Shown: positions 1 through 8,406, numbered from the stretch's first letter. The stretch: 19,502 nucleotides of DNA from Pseudomonadales bacterium (GCA_021736745.1 JAIPFG010000014.1:1-19502); one strand, 5' to 3'. Notes: a model not told the origin generated them from the sequence alone. Numbers and translations: made by a program.

Positions 1-777
1 AAAAATGATCTCAACTTAAGCAACTACCTACCGCTCGCAGGCGGCATTAACGTCGTCTTCAACTTTTTTCCCGCAAACCCGACCACCTGGTACATTGGTA
101 CTTATCTGCATTTGCTCCTACTGTGGCTTCTTCTCAGCAAAGTGCGTATCAGGCCATTACATCTGATACTCGCCTTTATCGCCGAGAATATAATCCGCTC
201 AGCCTTACTAGCCGCAAACCAAGACTTTATCGCGTACATGCTACTCACCAATTGGCTGAGCGTTTTTCTTATCGGCATGTACCTCTACCAGAAACAGGAT
301 CATCAGCCCTCTTATTTATCTATTGTCTACTTCTTCGCCTTATTAGCTTTGTTCCTCGCCTGGGGCCAAATGGCCAGCCATTTAAAATTTAGGCAATCTT
401 TCCCCTTTGATTGGTTGATCCTCTCTTTCCCTGGCGCCGTCATAATTGAATCCCTCCTCACCTCAATGCTCTACATCATACCCACAGTTCTGTTTTTTGC
501 TCTGGCAAGATATCTACCCGCCAGTAACCTCATCAATTTTTTCTCGCGCAACACCTTGTTTATCTTTATTGCACACATGCCCCTGGTTTATGCGATTGGA
601 CCCGACTTCTATCGTTTTTTTTCCTCTCAAGAGTTGGGCCGCATCATTTTCACCATCACCCTATACATTGCTTTAGCTTTCGCATCGGAAGCATTGCAGC
701 GGATGATCCCAATAACGCGCATGCGTGATTTAACCTGGTCTCGCCTAGCGAAACCTTTTCAAAGATCATGCCTATGA
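1..777 (+). CDS. Acyltransferase-3-like integral membrane protein, 3' part
   Basis: The frame is open from the first base of the window, so the gene starts upstream; 258 codons are visible before the TGA. The protein is almost entirely hydrophobic helices joined by short loops. The segment with W-Y-I-G-T-Y followed by a Leu-rich helix (about residues 30-45 of the visible part) resembles the 'WYL..L' region of acyltransferase-3/OpgC-type membrane acyltransferases. It ends with a basic cytoplasmic tail rich in Arg. Proteins of this kind transfer acetyl, succinyl or similar groups onto sugars during polysaccharide assembly at the inner membrane. The N-terminal catalytic His motif expected for the family lies outside the window and cannot be checked. 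Its neighbour at 856 is convergent. An alternative is another polytopic membrane protein of the cluster. Confidence 0.62.
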   Translation, partial: KNDLNLSNYLPLAGGINVVFNFFPANPTTWYIGTYLHLLLLWLLLSKVRIRPLHLILAFIAENIIRSALLAANQDFIAYMLLTNWLSVFLIGMYLYQKQDHQPSYLSIVYFFALLALFLAWGQMASHLKFRQSFPFDWLILSFPGAVIIESLLTSMLYIIPTVLFFALARYLPASNLINFFSRNTLFIFIAHMPLVYAIGPDFYRFFSSQELGRIIFTITLYIALAFASEALQRMIPITRMRDLTWSRLAKPFQRSCL

Positions 778-855
778 AGATTCGCATTTGTTGTCTCTTC
801 GTCAGGTTCTTAATAGGCATTGTCAAACCGCTTGAAATGATCTTATCGCCTCATG

Positions 856-1443
856 CTATTTCATTCGTTGCCTGAGAACCTGCGCAGGGTTACCGGAGAC
901 GATGCTGTATTCAGGCACCGGTTTGCTAACAACAGAACCAGCACCGACTACACAGCCCTTTCCGATATTCGCCATGACCAAGGCACCATTGCCAATCCAA
1001 CAATCTTCACCGACCACAATGCGATCAAACCGCCCTCCTTGGTCCTTGATTGGAGTCTTTATGTCATCGAAGCAGTGCTGCCCCTTTCCGCTCATCAAGT
1101 GGACACCACTACCCAGCAACGTATTATTTCCAATCCAACAACAGCCAATGTTGCACTGCGGCCCAACATAAACACCCTCTTCTATGATTGTGTCCCGTTG
1201 AGCAAAAAGCGCACCAAAGCCAATATAGACAGAGTCAGCGCATGCGGGCAGAACCCATCGATAAAAGCCAACGCGTAAGTAACTGCCAGTTTTGCCAGGC
1301 AGCAAGCTAAGCAACTGGCTAATGGCTGCGAACAAGGAGTCTTTGTCACCAACCAATCCCACCACGCGATAAAGCAACACAAGTGGTAGCATGATAGTCG
1401 AAGCCAGGGATCTGAGTAGATGTTTCAGACTTTGCTTTACCAT
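856..1443 (-). CDS. Hexapeptide-repeat (left-handed beta-helix) O-acetyltransferase
   Basis: This 195-residue protein starts at ATG and fits the size of small WbbJ/maltose-acetyltransferase-like enzymes. An N-terminal hydrophobic or amphipathic stretch (residues 10-35) precedes hexapeptide repeats from about residue 72 to 175 (I-I-E-E-G-V, V-Y-V-G-P-Q, C-W-I-G-N, V-V-G-A-G-S). An extra loop at about 113-138 (G-V-H...G-K-G-Q-H) carries His residues that are candidates for the catalytic His. It ends with the typical S-G-N-P-A-Q motif of acetyl-CoA-dependent sugar acetyltransferases (residues 183-188). Such enzymes acetylate a hydroxyl group on a sugar or polysaccharide intermediate in the cytoplasm. 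The exact acceptor cannot be told from sequence. It is the terminal minus-strand gene of the left block, convergent with the acyltransferase at 1-777. Confidence 0.88.
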   Translation of the reverse strand: MVKQSLKHLLRSLASTIMLPLVLLYRVVGLVGDKDSLFAAISQLLSLLPGKTGSYLRVGFYRWVLPACADSVYIGFGALFAQRDTIIEEGVYVGPQCNIGCCWIGNNTLLGSGVHLMSGKGQHCFDDIKTPIKDQGGRFDRIVVGEDCWIGNGALVMANIGKGCVVGAGSVVSKPVPEYSIVSGNPAQVLRQRMK

Positions 1444-1588
1444 TTATCACTCATCCCATTATTCATAAAAACCTACTCTCAAGATATGCGGTTGAGAATG
1501 CCTCAAGTATCCATCATTTTGCAATCACAGACCACCACCACGTAGGTCTCGACAAAACAGCTGACGGATCTATAACAGGCTTTGTTTG
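1444..1588. other. Gene-free spacer
   Basis: No credible reading frame or RNA structure was seen. It separates the start of the acetyltransferase gene from the decayed gene at 1589. Confidence 0.5.
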
Positions 1589-2000
1589 CTACTCAACAGA
1601 ATAATTCCAAAGTAACGGCTGCCTCTCATACCGACCATGAGTCGTGTCAACACTACCGAACAACAAATTGAGATTAGAACTCTCCGGAACAAAGGCACGA
1701 CCAATAATCAGTGGTGAGCCACGATTCCGTCGGTCAAAAAAGGCATCAGCCTATTTTCAACTGGCCGTAGTTCGCAGGGCAAACGTTGATCGTTGCGTGC
1801 AGCTGCACATCATTGATGATTATACCGCTAAAAATAGTTGTAACAGTCGCCATGTTCTCGCGTACAAGGTCACCCACATCGATTACCATTATTCTGAATG
1901 ATCTTGTAGCCATTACCACTGTAATGACCGCCAAAGGTGCTAATCTCAAGAGAATCTGAAAAAATACCGCTAGGCCGCAACTAAAAATCGCCGTAGATAA
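1589..2000 (-). pseudogene. Decayed copy of the secreted unknown protein at 14045-15340
   Basis: Translated on the minus strand with one frame change near 1740, this stretch tracks the C-terminal part of the intact protein at 14045-15340. An upstream piece reads G-G-H-Y-S-G-N-G-Y-K-I-I-Q-N-N-G, against G-G-H-I-S-G-I-G-Y-K-I-T-Q-D-N-G in the intact gene, then R-C-G-stop-P-C-T against K-C-G-G-P-C-A. After the shift come G-S-P-L-I-I-G (intact G-S-P-L-M-I-G), L-N-L-L-F-G-S-V-D-T-T (intact L-Y-L-L-F-D-G-V-D-K-T) and Y-E-R-Q-P-L-L (intact Y-E-P-Q-P-A-L), followed by a stop at 1589-1591. At least three in-frame stops lie before the frame change. The right boundary is approximate, because resemblance fades beyond about 2000. 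It encodes no functional protein. It shows that a paralogous or duplicated copy once stood here. Confidence 0.82.
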
Positions 2001-2445
2001 TGTGAGCCTACTTATAAGGCTGATCTGAGAATTTTGATTTATCTCAGAAATGGATATTAATGCCACGTACACGCTCGGTTCTCACCTAAGCGACTGAACA
2101 GCACGAGACCCTGCCTATAACACTCTGCTCTTAAAACCATATCTAACGAAAACAGCTCTTGTTAGCTCGCTACCTTCGCCAACTGATCGTGAACTGCAGC
2201 CCCAACAATGCATCAGCGGCAACTTCTACTAGATATAACATAAACCCTGTGCTGAGGAGCAAGGGGGTATCTCGGTCACCGGTCACTACACATTCCTTCC
2301 CGATGACTGTTAATGTTGGAAGGCCCCCCTCCTTATGATAAGTTAACACTCTACAGCAATCCTAGGCCAGACCTATATCACGTTCCCTCACTGTCAAGGC
2401 AAAGGTAACGTAACAACATATCGCCTTAATCGTTGCGCAAAGTCA
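2001..2445. other. Gene-poor region upstream of the sulfotransferase
   Basis: No convincing gene was found on either strand. The bases next to 2000 may be further eroded sequence of the decayed copy, but the match to the 5' half of the intact gene is not readable by eye. The promoter of the plus-strand pair beginning at 2446 should lie here; no clear -35/-10 pair was identified. Confidence 0.45.
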
Positions 2446-3462
2446 ATGAGTAAACTCAAAAACGCATCTTTGTCATTATTTACTAAATTTTTGAAACATA
2501 AAAGGGTTGAGGACGAGTTAGTCTACTTGATCCAACGTGTCACAAAAAAGCCTAGCCTGACAAAAAACTATGCCAATCCTTATTACGATATAAACAAAGA
2601 AACACAAGAAAAAAACCGAAAACAAGCTATTTTTATTACAGGTCGATTTAGGAGTGGCTCAACATTACTTTGGAATATATTTCGACACATACCCTCATTC
2701 ATTTCCTACTATGAGCCTTTTAATGAAAGACGCTGGTTTGATACAGCAGGCCGAGGGAGAAAGGTCGATAAAACACATCTTGGTGTCGAAGATTATTGGG
2801 CAGAATATAATGGCCTAGAGCATCTTGACAGATATTATAATGAATGCTGGATTTCAGAAAATTTATTCATGGATTCAAAAACTGTCGAGCCGGCAATGGA
2901 AGCTTATATCCAACAACTGATATCACACGCTAAGGGGATACCAGTCCTACAGTTTAACCGCATCGACTTCCGCTTACTCTGGCTTCGTAGCCATTTTCCC
3001 TCAGCCAGAATTTTGCACATTTATAGACACCCACGAAATCAGTTTTGTTCCTGTATAGGAACACATCACACGACCAAGGACAGTGTAATGGAAACATTTC
3101 ACGATGGGTTTTACCTCAATCTATGGTGCGAAGACCTCAAGAAACAATACCCATTCCTAGCTGAGGAGATCAGCCCCCACCCCTACATGCGCTTCTATTA
3201 CTTATGGAAACTATCCTATATTTTCGGCAAAGAACTCGCCGATTACTCGATCTGTTTCGAAGCACTTTGCCGAGAGCCCAAAACCATACTGAAAGAAGCA
3301 TTCCAAACGATGGGGCTGACTTCGGAGATCCCACCTAAATGTTTTGATCTTATTGTTCAGCAAGATCAGGCGAAATGGAAACGCTTCGCGGACGATCATT
3401 GGTTCAGCGAGATCGAACAACACTGCGAAAGACAACTTGACCAATATTTCCCTGCAAGCTGA
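2446..3462 (+). CDS. Sulfotransferase family protein
   Basis: This 338-residue protein starts at ATG, with only a weak ribosome-binding site upstream. Residues 61-80 form the beta-strand/P-loop-like 5'-phosphosulfate-binding motif of PAPS-dependent sulfotransferases (T-G-R-F-R-S-G-S-T-L-L then an amphipathic helix). Residues 188-202 (R-I-L-H-I-Y-R-H-P-R-N-Q-F-C-S) match the 3'-phosphate-binding motif, with its Arg and Ser. Enzymes of this family move sulfate from PAPS to a hydroxyl or amino group; in a polysaccharide cluster the likely acceptor is a sugar residue. The beta-helix gene starts 29 bases after its stop, suggesting one transcript. Its base composition is AT-rich like the rest of the left block. 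The acceptor is unknown. Confidence 0.86.
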   Translation: MSKLKNASLSLFTKFLKHKRVEDELVYLIQRVTKKPSLTKNYANPYYDINKETQEKNRKQAIFITGRFRSGSTLLWNIFRHIPSFISYYEPFNERRWFDTAGRGRKVDKTHLGVEDYWAEYNGLEHLDRYYNECWISENLFMDSKTVEPAMEAYIQQLISHAKGIPVLQFNRIDFRLLWLRSHFPSARILHIYRHPRNQFCSCIGTHHTTKDSVMETFHDGFYLNLWCEDLKKQYPFLAEEISPHPYMRFYYLWKLSYIFGKELADYSICFEALCREPKTILKEAFQTMGLTSEIPPKCFDLIVQQDQAKWKRFADDHWFSEIEQHCERQLDQYFPAS

Positions 3463-3491
3463 TAAACACGATAGATCGTATCGCTCATATC

Positions 3492-4634
3492 ATGAAGGCA
3501 CGACACAAAACAATAATCACTATGTGGCCACCCTTGAACGTCCTCCTCTCGAGGTCGGCGCACTTCCTCACCTGCCTGGTTTGTTTGTTGTTAACATCAC
3601 CGATCAATAGTAGCGCATTAACCATTACCGTATATGACACAAACAGTTTACTGAACGCTATCAAGAGTGCCAACCGAGGCGAGGTAGATACAATTTATCT
3701 GGCAGCAGGAATTTACCCACTCCCCCAGCGACTGAGGCTACAAAGAAATGGTATTGCTCTTTTTGGGCAAACAGGCAGGCCTAGCGACGTTGTACTCATC
3801 GGCTCAGGAATGAGAAAAAAACCCACACCTGAAATTTTGATCGATGTAGCAGCAAGCGGAATAACAATTAGCGGCATTACCCTAAAAGAAAGCAGTAACC
3901 ATTTAATTCAAGTGCGCGCAGAACTAGGAGCAAGTGATTTCTCACTAACAAACTCTGTTTTACAAGACAGTTACGAGCAATTATTAAAGGTCAGCGGGGA
4001 AAGAGGAGAAACAGCTGCCGTTTCGTTGAAAGGGTTGATCCAGAACTGCGTCTTTGAGTATACCGACAGTATAGGTCCTAACTTCTATATCGGTGGTATT
4101 GATGCCCACCGTGTCCACGGATGGCGCATACTCAACAATACCTTCCGAAATATAGCCAGCCCATCTGTAAATGTTGCACAGTATGCAATTCACCTATGGA
4201 ACAATAGTGTTGAAAATATTGTCTCTGGCAATACGATCATCGACTCAGACCGCGGCATCGGATTTGGAATGGGAGACCAGCCAAACACTCATGCAGGTGG
4301 ACTGATCATGAACAACGTCATTGTTCATACAAATAAAAACCATAAATTTTCGGACGTCGGTATATCCTTAGAAAGTACACCACTAACACAAATTACAAGA
4401 AATGTTATTTACTTTACCCACTCTTATCCGAATGCTATTGAGTACCGGTTTCCCCCAACCTCCGACACGCTAATTGATAAAAACGTGACTAATAGACGGA
4501 TTGCATCTCGAGATGGAGGAAGCGCTGTACTTTACAACAATCATCAGTCAGGTAGTTTACTCGGGGCTTCTTTATTCCTAAATCATCATCTTTTAAAATA
4601 CCTTCAGAAGTTTGCCGACGACTCCTTGGATTAG
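3492..4634 (+). CDS. Secreted right-handed parallel beta-helix protein
   Basis: This 380-residue protein has a basic N-terminus and a hydrophobic stretch at about residues 23-43 ending in S-S-A, consistent with a Sec signal peptide. A later Met (residue 11) could be the true start. From about residue 45 there is a pectate-lyase-like N-cap (L-L-N-A-I...G-D-T-I-Y-L type, A-A-G-I-Y-P-L), followed by repeated short strands with stacked Asn and Ile residues (for example I-S-G-I-T-L, I-L-N-N-T-F, V-S-G-N-T-I, I-M-N-N-V-I, I-T-R-N-V-I). This is the signature of right-handed parallel beta-helix repeats found in polysaccharide lyases, epimerases and binding proteins. Catalytic residues cannot be assigned by eye. 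Being exported and encoded next to a sulfotransferase, it may cut, epimerise or bind the polysaccharide in the periplasm or outside. Confidence 0.84.
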   Translation: MKARHKTIITMWPPLNVLLSRSAHFLTCLVCLLLTSPINSSALTITVYDTNSLLNAIKSANRGEVDTIYLAAGIYPLPQRLRLQRNGIALFGQTGRPSDVVLIGSGMRKKPTPEILIDVAASGITISGITLKESSNHLIQVRAELGASDFSLTNSVLQDSYEQLLKVSGERGETAAVSLKGLIQNCVFEYTDSIGPNFYIGGIDAHRVHGWRILNNTFRNIASPSVNVAQYAIHLWNNSVENIVSGNTIIDSDRGIGFGMGDQPNTHAGGLIMNNVIVHTNKNHKFSDVGISLESTPLTQITRNVIYFTHSYPNAIEYRFPPTSDTLIDKNVTNRRIASRDGGSAVLYNNHQSGSLLGASLFLNHHLLKYLQKFADDSLD

Positions 4635-4686
4635 CGTCCCAGTTCGAGTTTTTCTACTAAATATAATCAATACGGATAATAGGCTT

Positions 4687-5168
4687 ACATAAACAATAGT
4701 AAAACCAGGCCCCCAAGTAAAAGCTCAATAACCATGCCGCTGAAACCAGTTAGACTAATGAAAGCAATTAGGTAATCTACTATCACAACGGACTGTTCGA
4801 CACTGAAAACTGAAGCCATTGAAACCGCAGCCCCACCCACAATAATTTCAAAAAGTAAACCGTACCGTTTACGAAAGACAAAAACAATTATCAAACCTGT
4901 TGTAATAAAACCTGCTAAAACCCGATAAATTGCGATAGCCTCGATGCCTTCATGCAGTTCAAGTGCTGGAGCAAGTGCAAAATAAACGGCACCTCAAGCA
5001 ATAACATCGATAATAAAGAACAATGCTAATCGCAGCGATGAGGCCAATGTATAACGGTGTCAACAACCTAGCTAAGATCAGTATGCTGATAAGGCCGATA
5101 ACCTTGCCAATCATTTTCGAAGAGGCTGAAAGTAGGCTGCCTCTAGTGAGTAGAGGAACTCCACTCAC
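4687..5168 (-). pseudogene. Wzx-type flippase gene with central deletion and frameshift
   Basis: The likely original start is the GTG at 5168, which shares bases with the TGA of the upstream glycosyltransferase gene (GTGA overlap). The first part encodes a typical polysaccharide-flippase N-terminus (S-S-K-M-I-G-K-V-I-G-L then I-L-I-L-A-R-L-L-T-P). After A-A-I-S-I-V a frame change is needed near 5030. The reading then meets an in-frame TGA near 4995 and jumps to what looks like the C-terminal membrane region: E-G-I-E-A-I-A-I-Y-R-V, R-K-R-Y-G-L, then two or three hydrophobic helices ending L-L-L-F-M-stop. Only about 160 codons remain, against the 400-500 usual for Wzx proteins, so most of the central helices are missing. 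It cannot work as a flippase. Confidence 0.82.
5165..5168 (-). promoter_or_regulatory. GTGA stop/start overlap (translational coupling)
   Basis: The TGA of the GT4 gene (5165-5167) overlaps the GTG (5166-5168) that begins the flippase reading. This supports the flippase wreck having been an operon member. Confidence 0.6.
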
Positions 5169-6313
5169 TGAGAGAAGTGATCCCGAGCTTTCTCTACATG
5201 AGATGTCCAACTGAAGTGTCGCAAAACATGCTCTCTAGGTGCATTTTGATTTGGTATCAACGACTGTTGGCTTAGCAAAATAGAAAGTTCCTCACCCAAA
5301 CGTTCAGGTGATGTGCAATCAATAAGGTGCCCTGTTTCACCTACTTTCATGGTCTCAGCAGTACCGCCGGATCTTCCAGCGACTACGGGTTTACCACAGG
5401 CCTGAGCCTCAACCAAGACCATACCAAAACCTTCGATATCGTTACCAATGGTACGATTAGGCAAAATGCAGAGGTCACATTGTTGATAGCACTGTACCAA
5501 CTGCTCATCAGACATATTTGGATATATTTTGACGTTTTCTGATAGGTCATAGCTATCGATTAAGTCTTGAAGCTCATCAAAGCAATCCCCCTGCCCTACT
5601 ATTGCATACAAAAGATCCGGGAAACGCTTTAGGAGGCTAGGCATCGCCTTAATAAGATAGTCTTGGCCTTTTCGTCTTTGTAATCTCCCTACCGTGAGCA
5701 GTACCCGCTTCTGACTCCAACCAAACCTCTCCTGAATATCAATATCAGCGGGCGCTGGTGAAAACAGTTCCACATCAACGCCAGGATGCAGCAGGTAGCA
5801 CTTATCAGAATTCGAATATCCTAGTTTAGCAACTAGCTGAATTGAATTCTGACTGTTACAGATTAAGCTCAGTGATTTTCGACATACCTGCCTAACTAAA
5901 AGCGACTGCTCTCGACTCGTAGCTGCCGTTTCTATATCTTCGCCGTGTACATAACAGCGGTAAGTGATGGGTGTAACTAAGCTAAGTATTCGTGCAATCA
6001 CACCCTCTGGAATAACCCGACCGCAATGTATTTCTTTTATGCTTTCTGCCTTTATAATATTGAACAGGGCCCAGGCTGATCGGATATAGAAGGATAATCC
6101 AGTTACACTTTTTAAACCCCACTCAATACTGCTGAGAGATAATCGCATTATTTCAATCTTATGCGTTGCATCCCACTCTCTTCCGCCTATTGTCTTGTCA
6201 GCGACTACCAAGACTTTATCGTTCGGCAACCGGGAGTAGAGTTCCCAAAACCATCGGCAGCTACCACCCAGCTTAGGTGGGAAATTTTCGGTCAGGAGGA
6301 GTGTCTTTTTCAT
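5165..6313 (-). CDS. GT4-family (GT-B) glycosyltransferase
   Basis: This 382-residue protein starts at ATG with a GGGAG-like ribosome-binding site 5-10 bases upstream. The N-terminal Rossmann domain opens with a strand and a Gly loop (L-L-L-T-E-N-F-P-P-K-L-G-G, residues 5-17), typical of GT4 acceptor domains. The C-terminal domain starts near residue 203 (V-L-L-T-V-G-R-L...R-K-G-Q-D). It carries the GT4 E-X7-E motif (E294 and E302 in E-G-F-G-M-V-L-V-E) followed by A-C-G-K-P-V-V-A and G-G-T-A-E. It should transfer a sugar from a nucleotide donor to a lipid-linked intermediate at the inner-membrane cytoplasmic face. The dead flippase gene overlaps its stop, so both were once translationally coupled. 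The donor and linkage are not predictable. Confidence 0.93.
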   Translation of the reverse strand: MKKTLLLTENFPPKLGGSCRWFWELYSRLPNDKVLVVADKTIGGREWDATHKIEIMRLSLSSIEWGLKSVTGLSFYIRSAWALFNIIKAESIKEIHCGRVIPEGVIARILSLVTPITYRCYVHGEDIETAATSREQSLLVRQVCRKSLSLICNSQNSIQLVAKLGYSNSDKCYLLHPGVDVELFSPAPADIDIQERFGWSQKRVLLTVGRLQRRKGQDYLIKAMPSLLKRFPDLLYAIVGQGDCFDELQDLIDSYDLSENVKIYPNMSDEQLVQCYQQCDLCILPNRTIGNDIEGFGMVLVEAQACGKPVVAGRSGGTAETMKVGETGHLIDCTSPERLGEELSILLSQQSLIPNQNAPREHVLRHFSWTSHVEKARDHFSQ

Positions 6314-6407
6314 CCAATAGCTCCCAGGCTGTGGCTAGGCTCTAACCTACACCCGTGCGATTTCTTGACAGAAGTTTCTCATTTCTTGCAGACTATCCTT
6401 TTTCTTG

Positions 6408-7020
6408 TTAGGTATCACTAACATCTTGCTTCACTTGTTTTACGTAAACGTTATAGACACAGGTTGCGAACATGATAAGCTTGTAAAGAATTACTGCGCG
6501 CATCCGATCAAGGAAAGTTACGCTCACTAGACATGATATCAAGCCTCCTGGTAGAGCAAGCACAGTCAAGGCCCCGCGTGAATCATCACAGGCAGCGTTT
6601 GTTTCAAAGCCTTCTACGAAACACCAAACGATCACAATATCATGATAAAGAACACTGCTAACCCTAAATACCCGACCTCAGAACGGTTTTGAAACCAGGT
6701 CGCCTGAACTGCGCGATTCGCGATAATCTGGGATTGACAGTTTCAGGGAAATTGATGAACGACATCGCAGGAAAGCACCACCTCCCGGCCCGAAAGGGTG
6801 ATCTTTACTCATCTCAGCCGCAGCCCTTCAAAAAAAGACATGTGTTGACCCTGTTTGTTGTTGCTCCTCGGTGAGAATTGCCTTGTCTTTTAATACTAGC
6901 ATACAATTGAGGGCTATTTCGTCGAATACTATCACCAGGGCTAGCAGGTACAACTAAAGTACTCACCAGCTAAGTAACAATCGTCTAACCAGAAGAAATA
7001 TTTCTAGAGAAAAGAAGCAA
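6408..7020 (-). pseudogene. Decayed second half of an O-antigen ligase/polymerase gene
   Basis: With several frame changes and stops, this minus-strand stretch follows residues ~234-427 of the intact protein at 7024-8406. Matches in order: F-F-S-L-E (intact F-F-L-E), L-A-L-V-I-V-F-D (A-L-V-E-V-F-D), T-G-S-T-H-V-F-F-stop (T-G-S-T-R-V-F-F-W), M-S-K-D-H-P-F-G (M-S-Q-D-H-P-W-G), N-R-A-V-Q-A-T-W-F-Q (N-R-A-V-H-S-S-W-F-Q), S-E-V-G-Y-L-G (T-E-V-G-Y-L-G), and F-L-D-R-M-R-A-V-I-L-Y (F-L-D-R-M-R-A-V-V-L-Y). The remnant begins within a few bases after the stop of the intact gene, so the two copies are in tandem and only the 3' half of this one is left. The divergence is too great for a recent duplication or an assembly artefact. 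It is not functional. Confidence 0.9.
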
Positions 7021-7023
7021 CGC

Positions 7024-8406
7024 TTAATCATGATCCAATCCGCTTTTGGATCTAACTTTTTCAGTCTTTGCAAACCTATCAAAGCGGGCTGCTGGCTTTC
7101 TCGAGGAGGCCTGTTCAGTATTAGGCTGAACGATATAGATGTTGTAGGCGCAGGCAGCAAACATTATTAGCCAATACAAGACGACAGCTCGCATTCGATC
7201 CAGAAAAGAAATACTAATGATATAGCTAACAAGGCAAGATTGCAGCGCCAAAGCAGTTCTTGCCGCTATTGCATCGTGTTTTTTTGTCGCATATCGGATT
7301 ACTTTTTGTGTTGCCCATCCAGCACTCATAATCATCATTAGAAACAGAAAAAAACCGAGGTACCCAACTTCTGTTAGCGTTTGGAACCAAGAGGAGTGAA
7401 CTGCGCGGTTTCTCGATGCCCCGGTATTCACATGCTCCGGTATGTAGTTGGGCGACATCATGACGAAGCCACCCACGCCCATTCCCCATGGGTGGTCTTG
7501 ACTCATCCTCAATGCTGCCTTCCAAAAAAACACCCTTGTTGAGCCTGTTTCTTTTCCTTCCGTTAGACGAGCCTCTTCGCGCAACCCAAAGAAACGCTCA
7601 ATTGCTGCTTGATCAAAGACTTCGACGAGTGCCAATGCACCCATAACGGTTATTACTAATAATGTTTTTCGGGAAACACGAACCGACTTCTCGAGAAAGA
7701 ATAGTCTGATAATGTAGTAGGCTGCGCCTAAAATTAAACCGAGGAACGCGCCACGGCTATTAATCAAAACCATTGCGTTAACCGTTAGCGCGCCGCCGAC
7801 AAAGAACAACCATCGAGACCACCCCTTATCCTTAAGAAAATAATGAAGTGCTATAAGAGCACCAGGGACCAATGCTGCGGCAACTGCGTTAACGTCTGGA
7901 GCATCTACTAAGCCAAAATTCGCAACGCGAGCCCCTGAATTACGGCCCATATTCAACAGCAAGTAGCCTAAGTAGGCACACCCAAATATGTAGGCGTAGA
8001 GATAATAGTCCAACGATTTCCGAGTGGCACAGAGTTTATACGCGGCAGTCACGACGATACCAAGTTTCAGGAAATTGTCAAAGAATCTATAATGGTAATC
8101 CGGCAACAGCGCCCAGAATGTCGCTAATCCATGCATCACAATTAACATCCACATCCATCGAAGAGGTGCAGATGAGATCCATGGGGTAGGCGTTGTCCTT
8201 TTGCGATCAAAAAGAGCAATAGCCAGAACCAACAAAGAGATACCGAAAGAGTACGGGAGGTCCGGCACTTGATAATACCACCAGCGGGTCCTATGAAAGA
8301 AAAAGTAAACTAATTCGTAACCCACGAATGCAAGTGCAGGGTTATAGGTGATCGATAAAATGTAAGCCGAAAATTGAGAAATAAAAAAAAAGAGGACGTT
8401 TAGCAT
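7024..8406 (-). CDS. O-antigen ligase / Wzy-like polymerase family membrane protein
   Basis: This 460-residue polytopic membrane protein starts at ATG. About ten hydrophobic segments can be traced, for example residues 8-30, 52-66, 84-100, 115-128, 205-232, 248-262 and 350-362. The Wzy_C-type region shows S-R-G-A-F-L-G-L (217-224), the conserved D-H-P-W-G-M-G-V-G-G-F (304-314) and H-S-S-W-F-Q-T-L-T-E-V-G-Y-L-G in the large periplasmic-loop region (337-351). These are hallmarks of O-antigen ligases and polymerases using undecaprenyl-linked sugars. In this context a polymerase of exopolysaccharide repeat units is more likely than an LPS ligase, but the two cannot be separated by sequence alone. 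A run of nine T residues falls at codons 6-8. A decayed half copy lies directly downstream. Confidence 0.92.
   Translation of the reverse strand: MLNVLFFFISQFSAYILSITYNPALAFVGYELVYFFFHRTRWWYYQVPDLPYSFGISLLVLAIALFDRKRTTPTPWISSAPLRWMWMLIVMHGLATFWALLPDYHYRFFDNFLKLGIVVTAAYKLCATRKSLDYYLYAYIFGCAYLGYLLLNMGRNSGARVANFGLVDAPDVNAVAAALVPGALIALHYFLKDKGWSRWLFFVGGALTVNAMVLINSRGAFLGLILGAAYYIIRLFFLEKSVRVSRKTLLVITVMGALALVEVFDQAAIERFFGLREEARLTEGKETGSTRVFFWKAALRMSQDHPWGMGVGGFVMMSPNYIPEHVNTGASRNRAVHSSWFQTLTEVGYLGFFLFLMMIMSAGWATQKVIRYATKKHDAIAARTALALQSCLVSYIISISFLDRMRAVVLYWLIMFAACAYNIYIVQPNTEQASSRKPAARFDRFAKTEKVRSKSGLDHD
8383..8391 (-). repeat. Homopolymer: nine T at codons 6-8 of the polymerase gene
   Basis: Nine A on the plus strand, encoding the Phe-Phe-Phe of the N-terminus. 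A slip of one base would stop translation early. The frame is intact as given. Confidence 0.85.

Noticed and set aside
1746..2072. 108-codon minus-strand frame as a membrane protein gene
   Set aside because: Most of it is the wrong frame of the decayed copy of the secreted unknown protein; the neighbouring frame carries the homology.
6963..7160. 65-codon minus-strand frame spanning the end of the polymerase gene
   Set aside because: It is an out-of-frame reading of the intact gene's 3' end joined to the start of the decayed half copy.
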